Source: Abditibacterium sp.
GTDB taxonomy: Bacteria; Armatimonadota; Abditibacteriia; Abditibacteriales; Abditibacteriaceae
Assembly (NCBI GenBank): GCA_030448265.1
Contig: JAUJNG010000022.1
Location: 1-64,000 of the forward strand
Direction: 5' to 3'
Length of the DNA: 64,000 nucleotides
Made by a program: the position numbers and the translations under genes. How positions within the stretch are numbered: position 1 is the first letter of the stretch; each line of letters begins with the position of its first letter. Below, in pieces: positions 32,958 to 41,412 of this stretch. The notes beneath the pieces were generated by a model. It saw nothing but the letters and a program-made list of their open reading frames with translations, ran no database searches and was not told the DNA's origin.

Positions 32958-33224
32958 TTAATTCTCTTCGTTGGACGCTCTAAGTGCTTCCTCAATGTCG
33001 GGCAAAAGCTTCGCTTGATGATCAAACAGTGAAAGTCCCGTGTCACACAGAATCATGACCTGTTTGGCATCAGTCAGTGACAATTTAGGAAATAGAGTGA
33101 GGAGGATTTTAAGGGATTGCGTCGGTTTAAAGCCGTCAAGTTTAGTCACTCTGTAAACAATTTCCGGTGTTGCGCCGACCTTCCTCATTCGCTCATATTT
33201 CTGCAGGTTTCCGTCGTTTTTCAT
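32958..33224 (-). CDS. Hypothetical 88-residue protein inserted between rpmH and rnpA
   Basis: An 88-residue soluble, helical protein ([29 protein letters not shown]...). No family recognised. It begins downstream of the rpmH terminator and ends four bases before the rnpA start, interrupting an order that is nearly universal in bacteria. Its GC content is lower than that of neighbours, as for the gene at 26368. Start at MKND; the longer frame (to 33293) reads through the terminator hairpin and is rejected. Confidence 0.65.
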   Translation of the reverse strand: MKNDGNLQKYERMRKVGATPEIVYRVTKLDGFKPTQSLKILLTLFPKLSLTDAKQVMILCDTGLSLFDHQAKLLPDIEEALRASNEEN

Positions 33225-33240
33225 CTCAAAGAACCTCACC

Positions 33241-33273
33241 AAAAACAAAAACCCGCCGCAAAAGCGACGGGTT
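33241..33273 (-). terminator. Terminator after rpmH
   Basis: On the minus strand, AACCCGTCGC pairs with GCGGCGGGTT (one mismatch) and is followed by TTTTGTTTTT. It separates rpmH from the 88-residue gene and rnpA. Confidence 0.85.
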
Positions 33274-33296
33274 GAAGTTTCCAACGGACTCAAAAA

Positions 33297-33434
33297 TTAA
33301 ACCTGCGTGAGGCGGATGCGGCCTTTAGCGCGGCGCCGCGCGATGACGGAGCGGCCTCCAGGCGACGACATACGGGCGCGAAAGCCCAGTTTGCGAGCGC
33401 GCGGGCGTTTTTTCGGTTGCCAGGTGCGTTTCAT
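33297..33434 (-). CDS. rpmH: 50S ribosomal protein L34
   Basis: A 45-residue ribosomal protein: [20 protein letters not shown], then [18 protein letters not shown], matching L34 throughout. Start at 33434 with GAAGGAG just upstream; the longer frame (to 33536) has no similarity. Divergent from dnaA, as in many genomes near the origin. Confidence 0.97.
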   Translation of the reverse strand: MKRTWQPKKRPRARKLGFRARMSSPGGRSVIARRRAKGRIRLTQV

Positions 33435-33680
33435 AATGGTTTCTCCTTCCTTGCGAAAGCGCGAAGCGAAATTTCTCTCGTTCTCGCCGCAAAAGCGGGC
33501 GCAGTCTAACACCCCAAACCCAGTTTGCAAACCCATTGAAACCCGTTTCCAATGGGCTTAAAATGCTTGCTGTCGCCGCGCTTTTCGACGCGCGATCCAA
33601 CCTAACCCATTCACGCCCCGCTTCGCTCTTATCCTCTCGCATCGTCGCCGCCGCGAAGTGGGGTCGCGTTTTCACTCGAT

Positions 33681-33700
33681 TTATCCTCACCTATGGATAA
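33681..33700. promoter_or_regulatory. DnaA-box pair upstream of dnaA
   Basis: TTATCCTCA (33681-33689) and TATGGATAA (33692-33700, TTATCCATA on the other strand) face each other two bases apart, in the 347-bp gap between rpmH and dnaA. They are close to TTATCCACA. They may serve dnaA autoregulation or the upstream half of a split origin. The rest of the gap shows no gene. Confidence 0.6.
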
Positions 33701-33781
33701 ACCTGGGGAAAAGTGCCCTTGTAGTCCGCTTTCAGGCGGATAAACTGGCCTCGCCGCACCCAAGGAACCCCTCAAACGACG

Positions 33782-35435
33782 ATGCCCGACGCCGCAGCCC
33801 AACGCCAATCCTCGCTCGAACTCGGTTTCGATTCGCCTCTGGAACGTGAAACCGAGGCCAATCTTTACGCGCCGACGCCTCCGCTCGAAACCGAGACGCC
33901 CGCGCTGCAAAGCGTCGGCATCGACCAGCCCGTCGAAATCATGGACGCGGCCTGGCAGGAAGTCATGGGGTCGTTGCAAACCGAACTTTCCGGCCCGACT
34001 TACCAGAATTATCTGCGCCACGTGCGCCCGCTTCGCCTCACGACTGACAAACTCACGCTTTCGGCGCCCTCCGATTTTGTCAAAGACTGGCTGGTGCGCC
34101 GTTTCGCGCGCCGCATTGAGGAAACCCTCGAACAGTTTCTGGGGCGTCCGGTGATTCTGGGCTTTCAAATCGTGCCCGAAGGACAAGAGGCGAACGGCGA
34201 GAAGCGAGAGGCGAGGGAAGTCGAAATTGTGACGGCGCCAGAAACCGCGCCGCTTCCAGTTGTCGAACCGGAACCGCAAAGTGCGCCGCGCCGCGCGCCC
34301 AAGGGCGAGCAGGGCGCCAAATCGTTCGAGGATTTCGAAGATTTTTCCTCGCCGCTCAACAAAAAATACACCTTCGATAACTTCATCGTCGGCAGAAGCA
34401 ACTACGTCTCGCACGCGGCGGCGTGGGCGGTGGCAAATGCGCCCGCCAAGGGCCAATACAACCCGCTTTTCATCTACGGCGGCGTCGGATTGGGCAAAAC
34501 CCATTTGATGCAGGCGATTGGGCATCACATCAACAAGGTGCGCGGTGGGCAAAACCCATTTGATGCAGGCGATTGGGCATCACATCAACAAGGTGCGCGG
34601 CAATCCGGTCGAAATCGCCTATGTTTCGGGCGAAAATTTCTTGTATCAAGTGGTGCGCTGCATCCGCGAAGACAAAATGACCGCGTTTCGCCGCAAATAT
34701 CGCAACGTCGATATCTGGCTGGTGGACGACATCCAATACATCTGCAACGCCGAGCGCACCGAAGTCGAATTTTTTCACATCTTCAATACGCTCTACGATC
34801 AAGGTAAGCAAATCGTCATCTGCTCCGACAAGCCGCCCAAAGACCTGCAACTCACCGAATCGCGCCTGATTTCGCGCTTCGAGTGGGGATTGATTTCCTA
34901 CGTCGAGCCGCCCGATCTGGAGCATCGTATCGCCATTTTGCAGCGCCGCGCCCAGCTCGAAAACACCGTGGTTTCGATGGAAGTTTTGACTTATCTGGCC
35001 GAAAAAATTCGCTCCAACATCCGCTCTCTGGAAGGCTCTTTAACGCGCCTTTTGGCGATGGCGAGCCTCGACGGGCGCAAAATCAACCTCGATCTGGCAT
35101 CGGAAACGGTGCGCTATTATTCGACCGCCGAAGCCGAAACCGTGAAAATCGGCGTCGAAACCATTATCGAAGTCGTCGCCGAGCATTTCAAAATTCCCGT
35201 CGTGGATGTTCTGGGCAAAAAGCGCAATAAGGAAATCGTGATGCCGCGTCAGGTCGCCATGTTTCTGGCCCGCGAAATGGGCAACATGAGCTACCCCGAC
35301 ATTGGCCGCGCCTTCGACCGCGATTATACGACGGTGATTCATTCCTACGAAAAAGTGAAGGGCGAACTAAAGCGCGATTCGGGTCTGCGCGGTGCCATTT
35401 CCGAGATTCGCTCACGCGCGCACGCGCGGGCTTGA
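33782..35435 (+). pseudogene. dnaA: Chromosomal replication initiator DnaA, frame broken by a 55-bp duplication
   Basis: Domain I (about 55-130, [21 protein letters not shown]), a linker, the AAA+ domain ([19 protein letters not shown]; Walker [19 protein letters not shown]) and the DNA-binding end (MPRQVAMFLAREM, YTTVIHSYEKV) are all encoded. Just after Walker A, a 55-bp segment occurs twice in a row (34491-34545 and 34546-34600), shifting the frame. Removing one copy gives an intact 532-residue DnaA (1599 bases). Since dnaA is essential, this is more likely an assembly artefact than a dead gene. The boundaries fit a 55-mer overlap. Confidence 0.9.
34491..34600 (+). repeat. Exact 55-bp tandem duplication in dnaA
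   Basis: Two identical 55-bp copies, beginning TGGGCAAAACCCATTTGATG and ending GGTGCGCGG, stand head to tail at 34491-34545 and 34546-34600. 55 is not a multiple of three. Confidence 0.97.
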
Positions 35436-35441
35436 AACCCA

Positions 35442-35554
35442 ACGGGGCAGCAATGAATTCGCCGCAAGACAACGAAACCTGCCTTCGCAGGTTAATGCAT
35501 CAGTCCGCGCAGGCGGACTTCGGGGTCTTGCGGCGAATTTATTCGCTGCCCCGT
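35442..35554. repeat. Three-way-junction palindrome downstream of dnaA
   Basis: The outer stem is imperfect, with a 15-bp perfect part (AATTCGCCGCAAGAC/GTCTTGCGGCGAATT) and ends ACGGGGCAG/CTGCCCCGT. Inside are AACCTGCCTTCGCAGGTT and AGTCCGCGCAGGCGGACT, in the same order and orientation as at 21312-21419 but with a different outer stem. Confidence 0.9.
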
Positions 35555-35700
35555 TCACAAAATCCCACTTTATCATCAACTGAAACCGGCTCCGACAAGC
35601 CGGTTTTTTCGTCGCAAAAATCGCTGTTTCGGCATTTTCCTCGCTGATTTCGGCCCTGACAACACTTAATACGATTTGATGAATAGTTTTCCCTACAGCT

Positions 35701-35954
35701 TGTGCATAACCCTATGGACGGAGTAGGGACAAAATTGCAAAACGTTTTGTCAATGTGGATAACAGGGATAAGTGGCGTTTTTATCCCTACCCCCTGGGGA
35801 AAACTTTCGGGGCAAAGATTGGCTTCTATACAACGAAAATCGGGGCATTTCGAAAAGTTATCCACTTTTCCCTACCCCTAATAATAATAACAAGTTTTTT
35901 ATAAAAAATAATATTACTAAGCGACCGACAAAAAAATCGAACATCTGTGGATAA
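35701..35954. other. Predicted chromosomal origin (oriC)
   Basis: Four DnaA-box-like 9-mers lie here: TGTGCATAA (35701), TGTGGATAA (35754), TTATCCACT (35858) and TGTGGATAA (35946), with further weaker TTATCCCTA and GGATAAG sites. An AT-rich stretch (35879-35937, TAATAATAATAACAAG... TTTTTTATAAAAAATAATATT) is the likely unwinding element. The position right after dnaA and the divergent rpmH set fit an origin. Confidence 0.8.
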
Positions 35955-35966
35955 CTCGAAAAGACG

Positions 35967-36164
35967 ATGAACGAAAATCAAAAAGGAGAAGACTTTTCTT
36001 CTCGGCCCAGCCACTCCCCTACTCTGCCGCTCGATGCGATTGAAAACGAGAAAAAGCGCGGCACGATTTGCCCCAACTGCGGCGCGGCGCTCGAAGGGCG
36101 CAAATGCAAACTGATTTGTCCGCGTCCTGGCTGCGGCTATCTCGTGACCTGCTCGGAATGGTGA
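35967..36164 (+). CDS. Small zinc-ribbon-like protein
   Basis: A 65-residue protein. The C-terminal half has [28 protein letters not shown], with seven cysteines in CxxC, CxxxxC and CxxxxC spacing that fit a zinc ribbon. The start follows AAAAGGAGAA? no such site is closer than the ATG region; the ATG at 35967 lies 12 bases after the last DnaA box. The first 30 residues look disordered. Role unknown; it is the first gene right of the origin. Confidence 0.7.
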   Translation: MNENQKGEDFSSRPSHSPTLPLDAIENEKKRGTICPNCGAALEGRKCKLICPRPGCGYLVTCSEW

Positions 36165-36195
36165 CCAGACGGCGCGGCGCGCTAAACTGGGAGGT

Positions 36196-36630
36196 ATGAA
36201 ACGACTTCTGCTTTGCGCCACGCTTCTGGCCGGCCTCGGCGCCGCAATCCAGGCCGCGCCCCAGACCAAACGGGTTTCGAAAAAGACGCCCAAAATCATC
36301 ACCAAGCCGTCGGGCCTGAAAATTCAGGATTTGCGCGTCGGCAAGGGCAAAGTCGCGCGCGCTGGACAAAGCGTGACGGTCAACTATCGCGGCACGCTTT
36401 CCAACGGCACGATGTTCGACCAGAGCTACGGCAAAGAACCGTTCACTTTCGCGCTGGGCGCCGGACAGGTCATCCAGGGCTGGGACGAAGGCGTGGCCGG
36501 AATGCGCGTTGGCGGCAAACGCAAACTGATCGTGCCCGCCAAACTCGCCTACGGCGAGCGCGGCGCCGGCGGCGTGATTCCGCCCAATGCGACTTTGGTG
36601 TTCGTGGTGGAACTCATCAAGGCCGGTTAA
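36196..36630 (+). CDS. FKBP-type peptidyl-prolyl isomerase, exported
   Basis: A 144-residue protein. Residues 1-20 ([20 protein letters not shown]) are a signal peptide. The FKBP domain begins [57 protein letters not shown] and [20 protein letters not shown] are the ligand-site segments. It accelerates proline isomerisation in exported proteins. GGGAGGT lies before the ATG. Confidence 0.95.
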   Translation: MKRLLLCATLLAGLGAAIQAAPQTKRVSKKTPKIITKPSGLKIQDLRVGKGKVARAGQSVTVNYRGTLSNGTMFDQSYGKEPFTFALGAGQVIQGWDEGVAGMRVGGKRKLIVPAKLAYGERGAGGVIPPNATLVFVVELIKAG

Positions 36631-36823
36631 AGGCGTTTTAAAGCCGTTTTAAGAGGCTTTAGTCGCTTTTGCGAGTCAAAGGTCGTCTGCTGGTTTTGAA
36701 GCTCCAGAAATCGTTTTAAATGGCTTGGAAGCGTTTCGAGATCAAAAACGCTGCGGTGTCAGGGGTTCGCTCTCGCCCACTTTGGCCCATTAAGGGCATT
36801 TAGGTGTTGCGTGTGCCTAATGT

Positions 36824-36850
36824 TTGAAAATCGACTGGAATGGGTATAAT
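36824..36850 (+). promoter_or_regulatory. Promoter of the prepilin gene
   Basis: TTGAAA (36824-36829) and TATAAT (36845-36850) with a 15-bp spacer, 58 bases before the prepilin start. A GAGGAGA ribosome site follows. The 190 bp between the FKBP gene and this promoter shows no further feature, apart from repeated GTTTTAA-like words. Confidence 0.7.
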
Positions 36851-36907
36851 TAAAACAGCGATCCCTAAGCGGGGACGGTCGATTTTCTGTGTTAGTGAGG
36901 AGAAAAT

Positions 36908-37802
36908 ATGAGATGGAATGAAAGCGTTTCCACAAGCCAAAAAAAGAACGGTTTTACCCTCATCGAACATCGAACTTTTGGTCGTTATTGCCATTATCGC
37001 AATTTTGGCGGCGATTCTCTTTCCCGTTTTCGGACGAGCGAGAGAAAACGCGCGCCGCAGCAGCTGCCAGAGCAACCTCAAGCAATTGGGTCTGGCCATG
37101 ATGCAATACACCCAGGATTACGACGAAATGTATTCCGCCGGCAGCCACACTGCTATGGCTAACCAACATCAGGGCGACGGCTGGGGAGCAACTCTTCAAC
37201 CTTATCTCAAAAGCCAGCAAATTTTAAAGTGCCCCAGCGACCCAACGGCGGTGCCCGCTGCGGCGACTGCCGGCTCGGTCGTTGTTTCATATGGCTACAA
37301 CCGCAATTTGGCAGTGCGGCCTGGCGTGGCAAACGCCATGGGCGGCATGAAGGTTGCGGCCCTCAATGACACGACAAAAACTTTGATGTTCTTCGAGATG
37401 CAAAATACTGTGGCCAATATCAACGATCCCAGAGAAGTTCAGTCTCAGGCTGTTGAGGGGCCGCGCGGCAATATGATTCCAGGGGGTGGTATTGGTTATG
37501 GACAAACCTACTACGGCATGAATCCTAAGATGGCAACCGGTGTTCTGGGCAGTGCCCTGGGGGCTGCCAGTGACAGAAGGAACCCTGATATGTATCATGA
37601 CTCCACCGGCGGAGGGAGGCACCTGACCGGCGCAAATTACGCTTTTGCTGACGGTCATGTGAAATGGCTCAAACCAGACAGGGTTTCAACGGGCCAGAAC
37701 GCGCTTAATGCGGGCAGCCCAAACCCCAGAGGTGGCCAAACCACATGGACTGCGGCCGGCACGGAAAACCCCAACATCACCGCAACCACGAGCGTTTATT
37801 AA
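36908..37802 (+). pseudogene. Type II secretion/type IV prepilin-like DUF1559 protein, frame broken by a 7-bp duplication
   Basis: The start region reads [20 protein letters not shown], with the prepilin peptidase site (G/FTLIE) intact. Then ATCGAAC occurs twice in a row (36962-36968, 36969-36975) and the frame changes to [20 protein letters not shown], the normal continuation. Removing one copy gives a 295-residue DUF1559 protein ending with the H-x9-DG-like signature ([14 protein letters not shown]). DUF1559 pseudopilins are abundant in planctomycetes and armatimonads. The promoter and ribosome site look healthy. It could be an error, or an on-off switch. Confidence 0.85.
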
Positions 37803-37835
37803 GTTTTAGGGTTAAGAGAGAACACTTCTCGGTAG

Positions 37836-37870
37836 AACGGCAGGGCGAATATCGCCGTGCCGTTTTGCTT
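37836..37870 (+). terminator. Terminator after the prepilin gene
   Basis: AACGGCAGGGCGA pairs with TCGCCGTGCCGTT over 13 bases with one mismatch (loop ATA), followed by TTGCTT. It lies 34 bases after the stop codon. Confidence 0.8.
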
Positions 37871-38002
37871 GCGAGTTGGATGAAGATGCCGTTCGATTGA
37901 GTCCGGCATCGTTACCGGAAAGGGTTGAATACTTTCGTTCGATTGATGAAACCATGACGTTGCCATGAACCGTTTTCGCGGCGGCGTTTTCGCGTCCATC
38001 TT

Positions 38003-38659
38003 TCACAAAAATCTAAGGTGTTTCTCACGCTGAATCTTGTTGCGGGCGCGGCACAACAGGCACGAAACATCGTCGGAAAAAGTGCCGGAGGGAAGGCGAA
38101 CGGCGGCGATTAACTCGTCTGCCGCCGTTTCGATTCGATCACCGCGCGCGATTTGGGCGAGGCGGTTCCAGTCGGCGTATTTGGTGATCCCATCGGTTGC
38201 CAGCAACAGCGTCTGGCCGCTCCAACGCGCCGAAAACGGCATTGGCGAAGCGCCGCCAAATCCGAGAAATGGCTTGCGCGTTTGGTTTTCGCTGAGATCA
38301 ACCCATTTGTCAGCGCCAATGAGCCAGGCGCTCGAATCGCCGACGCTCGCTCCGGCCACGAAATCTTCGCCCACAGCCGCGATAACCGCCGTCGTTTCGC
38401 CCGCCTGAGCGTCGTCGCGGATGAGAACATCGACTTCGTGAAGCCAATGCGCCCAAAATTTGGAGTCGCGCGGATTACGAACGTTTGGTGCGATTTTGGC
38501 GGCTTCATCAATCACCATTTGGGCCGCCTCGCCGCCGCCCGCGCGTCCTCCGGCGCCATCCGCGATGGCGACAATCGCTATATCATCCAAAACGCGCGCG
38601 AAAATGCGGTCTTGTCCGGCGATGGACGCGATACATCGCGTGGCAATTTCGAACTTCAT
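38003..38659 (-). CDS. PP2C-like protein phosphatase
   Basis: A 218-residue protein resembling bacterial PP2C serine/threonine phosphatases. Metal-site motifs include DDIAIVAIADGAGGRAGGGEAA near the N-terminus (in place of DGMGG), GASVGDSSAWL in the middle, and LLLATDGITKYA and DDVSCLLC toward the end. It is somewhat shorter than the classic 240-260 residues. It lacks a transmembrane segment. The start at MKFEIATRC is chosen because a longer frame extends into a palindrome. No kinase is adjacent. Confidence 0.8.
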   Translation of the reverse strand: MKFEIATRCIASIAGQDRIFARVLDDIAIVAIADGAGGRAGGGEAAQMVIDEAAKIAPNVRNPRDSKFWAHWLHEVDVLIRDDAQAGETTAVIAAVGEDFVAGASVGDSSAWLIGADKWVDLSENQTRKPFLGFGGASPMPFSARWSGQTLLLATDGITKYADWNRLAQIARGDRIETAADELIAAVRLPSGTFSDDVSCLLCRARNKIQREKHLRFL

Positions 38660-38686
38660 TACGTTATTTTTAAGAAATAGATTGCA

Positions 38687-38724
38687 TAGAGAACGCGAAG
38701 CGTCAGCGAGCTTCGCGTTCTCTA
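38687..38724. repeat. Hairpin, 15-bp perfect arms (TAGAGAACGCGAAGC)
   Basis: Arms 38687-38701 and 38710-38724 with an 8-base centre. The arm is the end of the 18583-18676 repeat family, so this is a shortened version. It lies between priA and the phosphatase gene, both on the minus strand. Confidence 0.92.
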
Positions 38725-38740
38725 CGCGACACAAAATAAA

Positions 38741-41311
38741 CTATAAAATCGTCATCGCATCGACATCTACGACCAACCCTTCGCGGTCTTCGCGCGGCAG
38801 TTCATCGAAGGTCTTCAAAATGCGATGCAGGCGCGGTTTGGAACGGTCGCGCAGCAGCAAATGAAAGCGGAATTTGTTCTTGACGCGCGAAAGCGGGCAG
38901 CTCACCGGCCCCAGCACTTCCGTCCCGTTTTCCCTGGCGATGGCGTCCTGAAAACGCGCCGCCAATTTTTCCAGACGGGATTTCGCGCGTTGTTCGTCTT
39001 CGTCGCTGGAAATGATGTTGACGACGTGCGAAAATGGCGGGTTAGGAATGAGGGCGCGATGCTCCATTTCCTGCTCGATGAACTGTCCGAAATCGTGGTT
39101 CGCGGCGGTGGTGATGGAGATGTCGTCCGCCGCCAGAGTTTGAATTAAAACGCGGCCCGCAATCGCGCCGCGTCCGGCGCGTCCGGCGACTTGCGACAAG
39201 AGTTGAAACGTGCGCTCCGCAGCGCGAAAATCGGGCACGTTGAGCGCCGTGTCCGCCGAAATCACACCGACTAAAGTCACGTTGGGAAAATCGAGGCCCT
39301 TGGTGACCATCTGGGTGCCGATGAGAACCGGCGCGCGTCCGGCGCGAAACTCCCCCAGAATCTGGCCGTGCGAGCCTTTGGCGGTCGTCGTATCGCGGTC
39401 GAGTCGCAAAATTTTCTGTTTGCCGATGCCGCGCTCGGAAAACAGCGCTTCAACTTCGGCTTCGACTTTTTCCGTCCCGCTGCCCGAAAAACCGAGCATC
39501 CAGCCGTCGCACTGGGGGCAGTGCGTCGGGGTGCGGGCGCCGTGATCGCAGTGGTGGCAGCGCAGCGTGCCTTCGGCTTTGTGATGGGTGAGAGAAACGT
39601 CGCAGTTAGGGCATTTTTCGACGTGGCCGCAGCCCAGGCACTGCACGTAAGTCGAAAAACCGCGCCGGTTGAGAAACAAAATCGCCTGCTCGCCGCGCGC
39701 CACGACTTCGCACAGTTCATCGCCCAGCTGCCTGGAAAGAACGGGCAAAACGCCGCCGCGCGCTTCGTTCGTCATATCGACGATTTCGACTTCGGGAAGC
39801 GCGCGCCCCGTGGCGCGTTTTTGCATGATGACGTGGCCGTATTCGCCCCGAATCGCGCGCGAATACGATTCCAGGCTCGGAGTGGCGCTGCCCAGCACCA
39901 GAACGGCGCCTTCGAGCGCGGCGCGGCGCGCGGCGATGTCGCGGGCGTGATAACGCGGCGTGGCGTCCTGTTTGTAGGAGCCGTCGTGTTCTTCGTCGAT
40001 GATGATCAGCCCGACTTCACGGCACGGCGCGAACACCGCCGAACGCGCGCCGACCACAATTTGGGCGTCGCTGCCCTCGATTTGGCCCGCCGCACGGCGC
40101 CATTCGTCGAAACGTTCGCCCGCGCCCAAGGCCGAATGCAAAATCGCCACGCGCGAGCCGAATCGCTTCTGGAAAATCTCGACGGTTTGCGCCGTGAGCG
40201 CGATTTCCGGCACCAAAACCAGCGCGCGACGGCCCAGTTGCAGGCATTTTTCGATGGCGGCGAGATAAACCTCGGTTTTGCCCGACGCCGTGACGCCCTG
40301 GAGCAAAATCGTCGCGGGCGGCGCGCTGGTGGCTTCGACAAGCGACTGGGAAATGACCGCGACGGCGTTTCGCTGTTCCTCGGTGAGTTGGACGCGCCCG
40401 CTTTCGATTTTCGCGGCGAGGGGCGCGCGCAAAGTCTCGATCTGGCGCCATTCGAGGGCGCCTTTTTTCTCCAGCGCGCGCAGTGTCGAGGTTTCCACGC
40501 CCGCTTCGCGCATCAAATCGGCGGTCAAAATCCATTCGAGCTGGCGCGCCGCCAGTTCGGTGAGCGCGACAGCCTGTTTGGGCGCGCTTTTCAGAATTTT
40601 GGGCCAACTCTCGTTATTTAATAGCTCTCTGCCGCTCTGCGTGAGCCGAACGGCGGAAACCAGACGCGCTTTGATGCCGGTTTTAGGGCTTTGGGAGGCG
40701 ATCTGGAGAACGCCGGATTCACAAAGCCGACGCAGTTGGTCATTTTCAGCGCTGGAACCCAGGATTTTGCCGATTTCGCGCGCCGAAAGCGATTTGTTGG
40801 CCTCGAAAACCGCGCTGGCGATGGCGAAAAGTTTCGGGGTGCGACTTAAATCACGCAGCGCGCGAAGCGGTTCGGGCGCGACGAATTCGTAGCGCGGTTC
40901 AAGCGTTGGCGTGGCGCCGGCGGGGATGAACATCGCCAGGCAGTCGGCGAGCGGACAGTGATAATAGGCCGCCATCCAGCGCGCCACTTTGAGCGCGAGT
41001 TCATCGAAAAGCGGTTCGCCCCCAAAGACCTGACTGAGTGGTTTGAGCTGCGACGCCTCGAAATCGATTTCGCGGCAAAAACCGGTGATGAAACCAAGCG
41101 CGCGGCCATTTCGCAGCGAAACGCCGACTGCCTGGCCGATTTGCAGCCTGCCGCGCCATTCGGCAGGGATTTCGTAGGTTAGTTCGCGCTCGACCTGTCC
41201 CGCGCCCCGCTCGATGGCGATGGTAACACAGTGAGGCGCATCCGAAGCTGGAGTTTGACGCGCCGTTGGGAGAGGTGAATCGGAGACGAAAAGAGGGCGC
41301 GTGCCGGTCAT
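38741..41311 (-). CDS. priA: Primosomal protein N' (replication restart helicase PriA)
   Basis: An 856-residue superfamily 2 helicase that restarts stalled replication forks. After the N-terminal 3'-DNA-binding domain (about 25-130), the helicase core has Walker A GVTASGKTEVY, DEEH in LIIDEEHDGSYKQ, and GSATPS. The zinc-binding region CLGCGHVEKCPNCDVSL...CHHCDHG...CPQC has all eight cysteines. The C-terminal end is typical. A longer-than-usual insert of about 150 residues lies between the N-terminal domain and the core. The terminator at 41362 lies upstream. Confidence 0.96.
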   Translation of the reverse strand: MTGTRPLFVSDSPLPTARQTPASDAPHCVTIAIERGAGQVERELTYEIPAEWRGRLQIGQAVGVSLRNGRALGFITGFCREIDFEASQLKPLSQVFGGEPLFDELALKVARWMAAYYHCPLADCLAMFIPAGATPTLEPRYEFVAPEPLRALRDLSRTPKLFAIASAVFEANKSLSAREIGKILGSSAENDQLRRLCESGVLQIASQSPKTGIKARLVSAVRLTQSGRELLNNESWPKILKSAPKQAVALTELAARQLEWILTADLMREAGVETSTLRALEKKGALEWRQIETLRAPLAAKIESGRVQLTEEQRNAVAVISQSLVEATSAPPATILLQGVTASGKTEVYLAAIEKCLQLGRRALVLVPEIALTAQTVEIFQKRFGSRVAILHSALGAGERFDEWRRAAGQIEGSDAQIVVGARSAVFAPCREVGLIIIDEEHDGSYKQDATPRYHARDIAARRAALEGAVLVLGSATPSLESYSRAIRGEYGHVIMQKRATGRALPEVEIVDMTNEARGGVLPVLSRQLGDELCEVVARGEQAILFLNRRGFSTYVQCLGCGHVEKCPNCDVSLTHHKAEGTLRCHHCDHGARTPTHCPQCDGWMLGFSGSGTEKVEAEVEALFSERGIGKQKILRLDRDTTTAKGSHGQILGEFRAGRAPVLIGTQMVTKGLDFPNVTLVGVISADTALNVPDFRAAERTFQLLSQVAGRAGRGAIAGRVLIQTLAADDISITTAANHDFGQFIEQEMEHRALIPNPPFSHVVNIISSDEDEQRAKSRLEKLAARFQDAIARENGTEVLGPVSCPLSRVKNKFRFHLLLRDRSKPRLHRILKTFDELPREDREGLVVDVDAMTIL

Positions 41312-41361
41312 GACCGTTTCAGTTTAAAAGAATCGAGGCCGCAAAAAGGCGAGACCAACAC

Positions 41362-41395
41362 AAAAACGGGCCGATTCCAAAGAATCGGCCCGTTT
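41362..41395. terminator. Bidirectional hairpin terminator
   Basis: AAACGGGCCGATTC pairs with GAATCGGCCCGTTT over 14 bp with loop CAAA, flanked by A and T runs. It ends the Met/Gly-rich protein gene on the minus strand. Confidence 0.9.
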
Positions 41396-41412
41396 CGTTT
41401 TGGGATGCGAAA

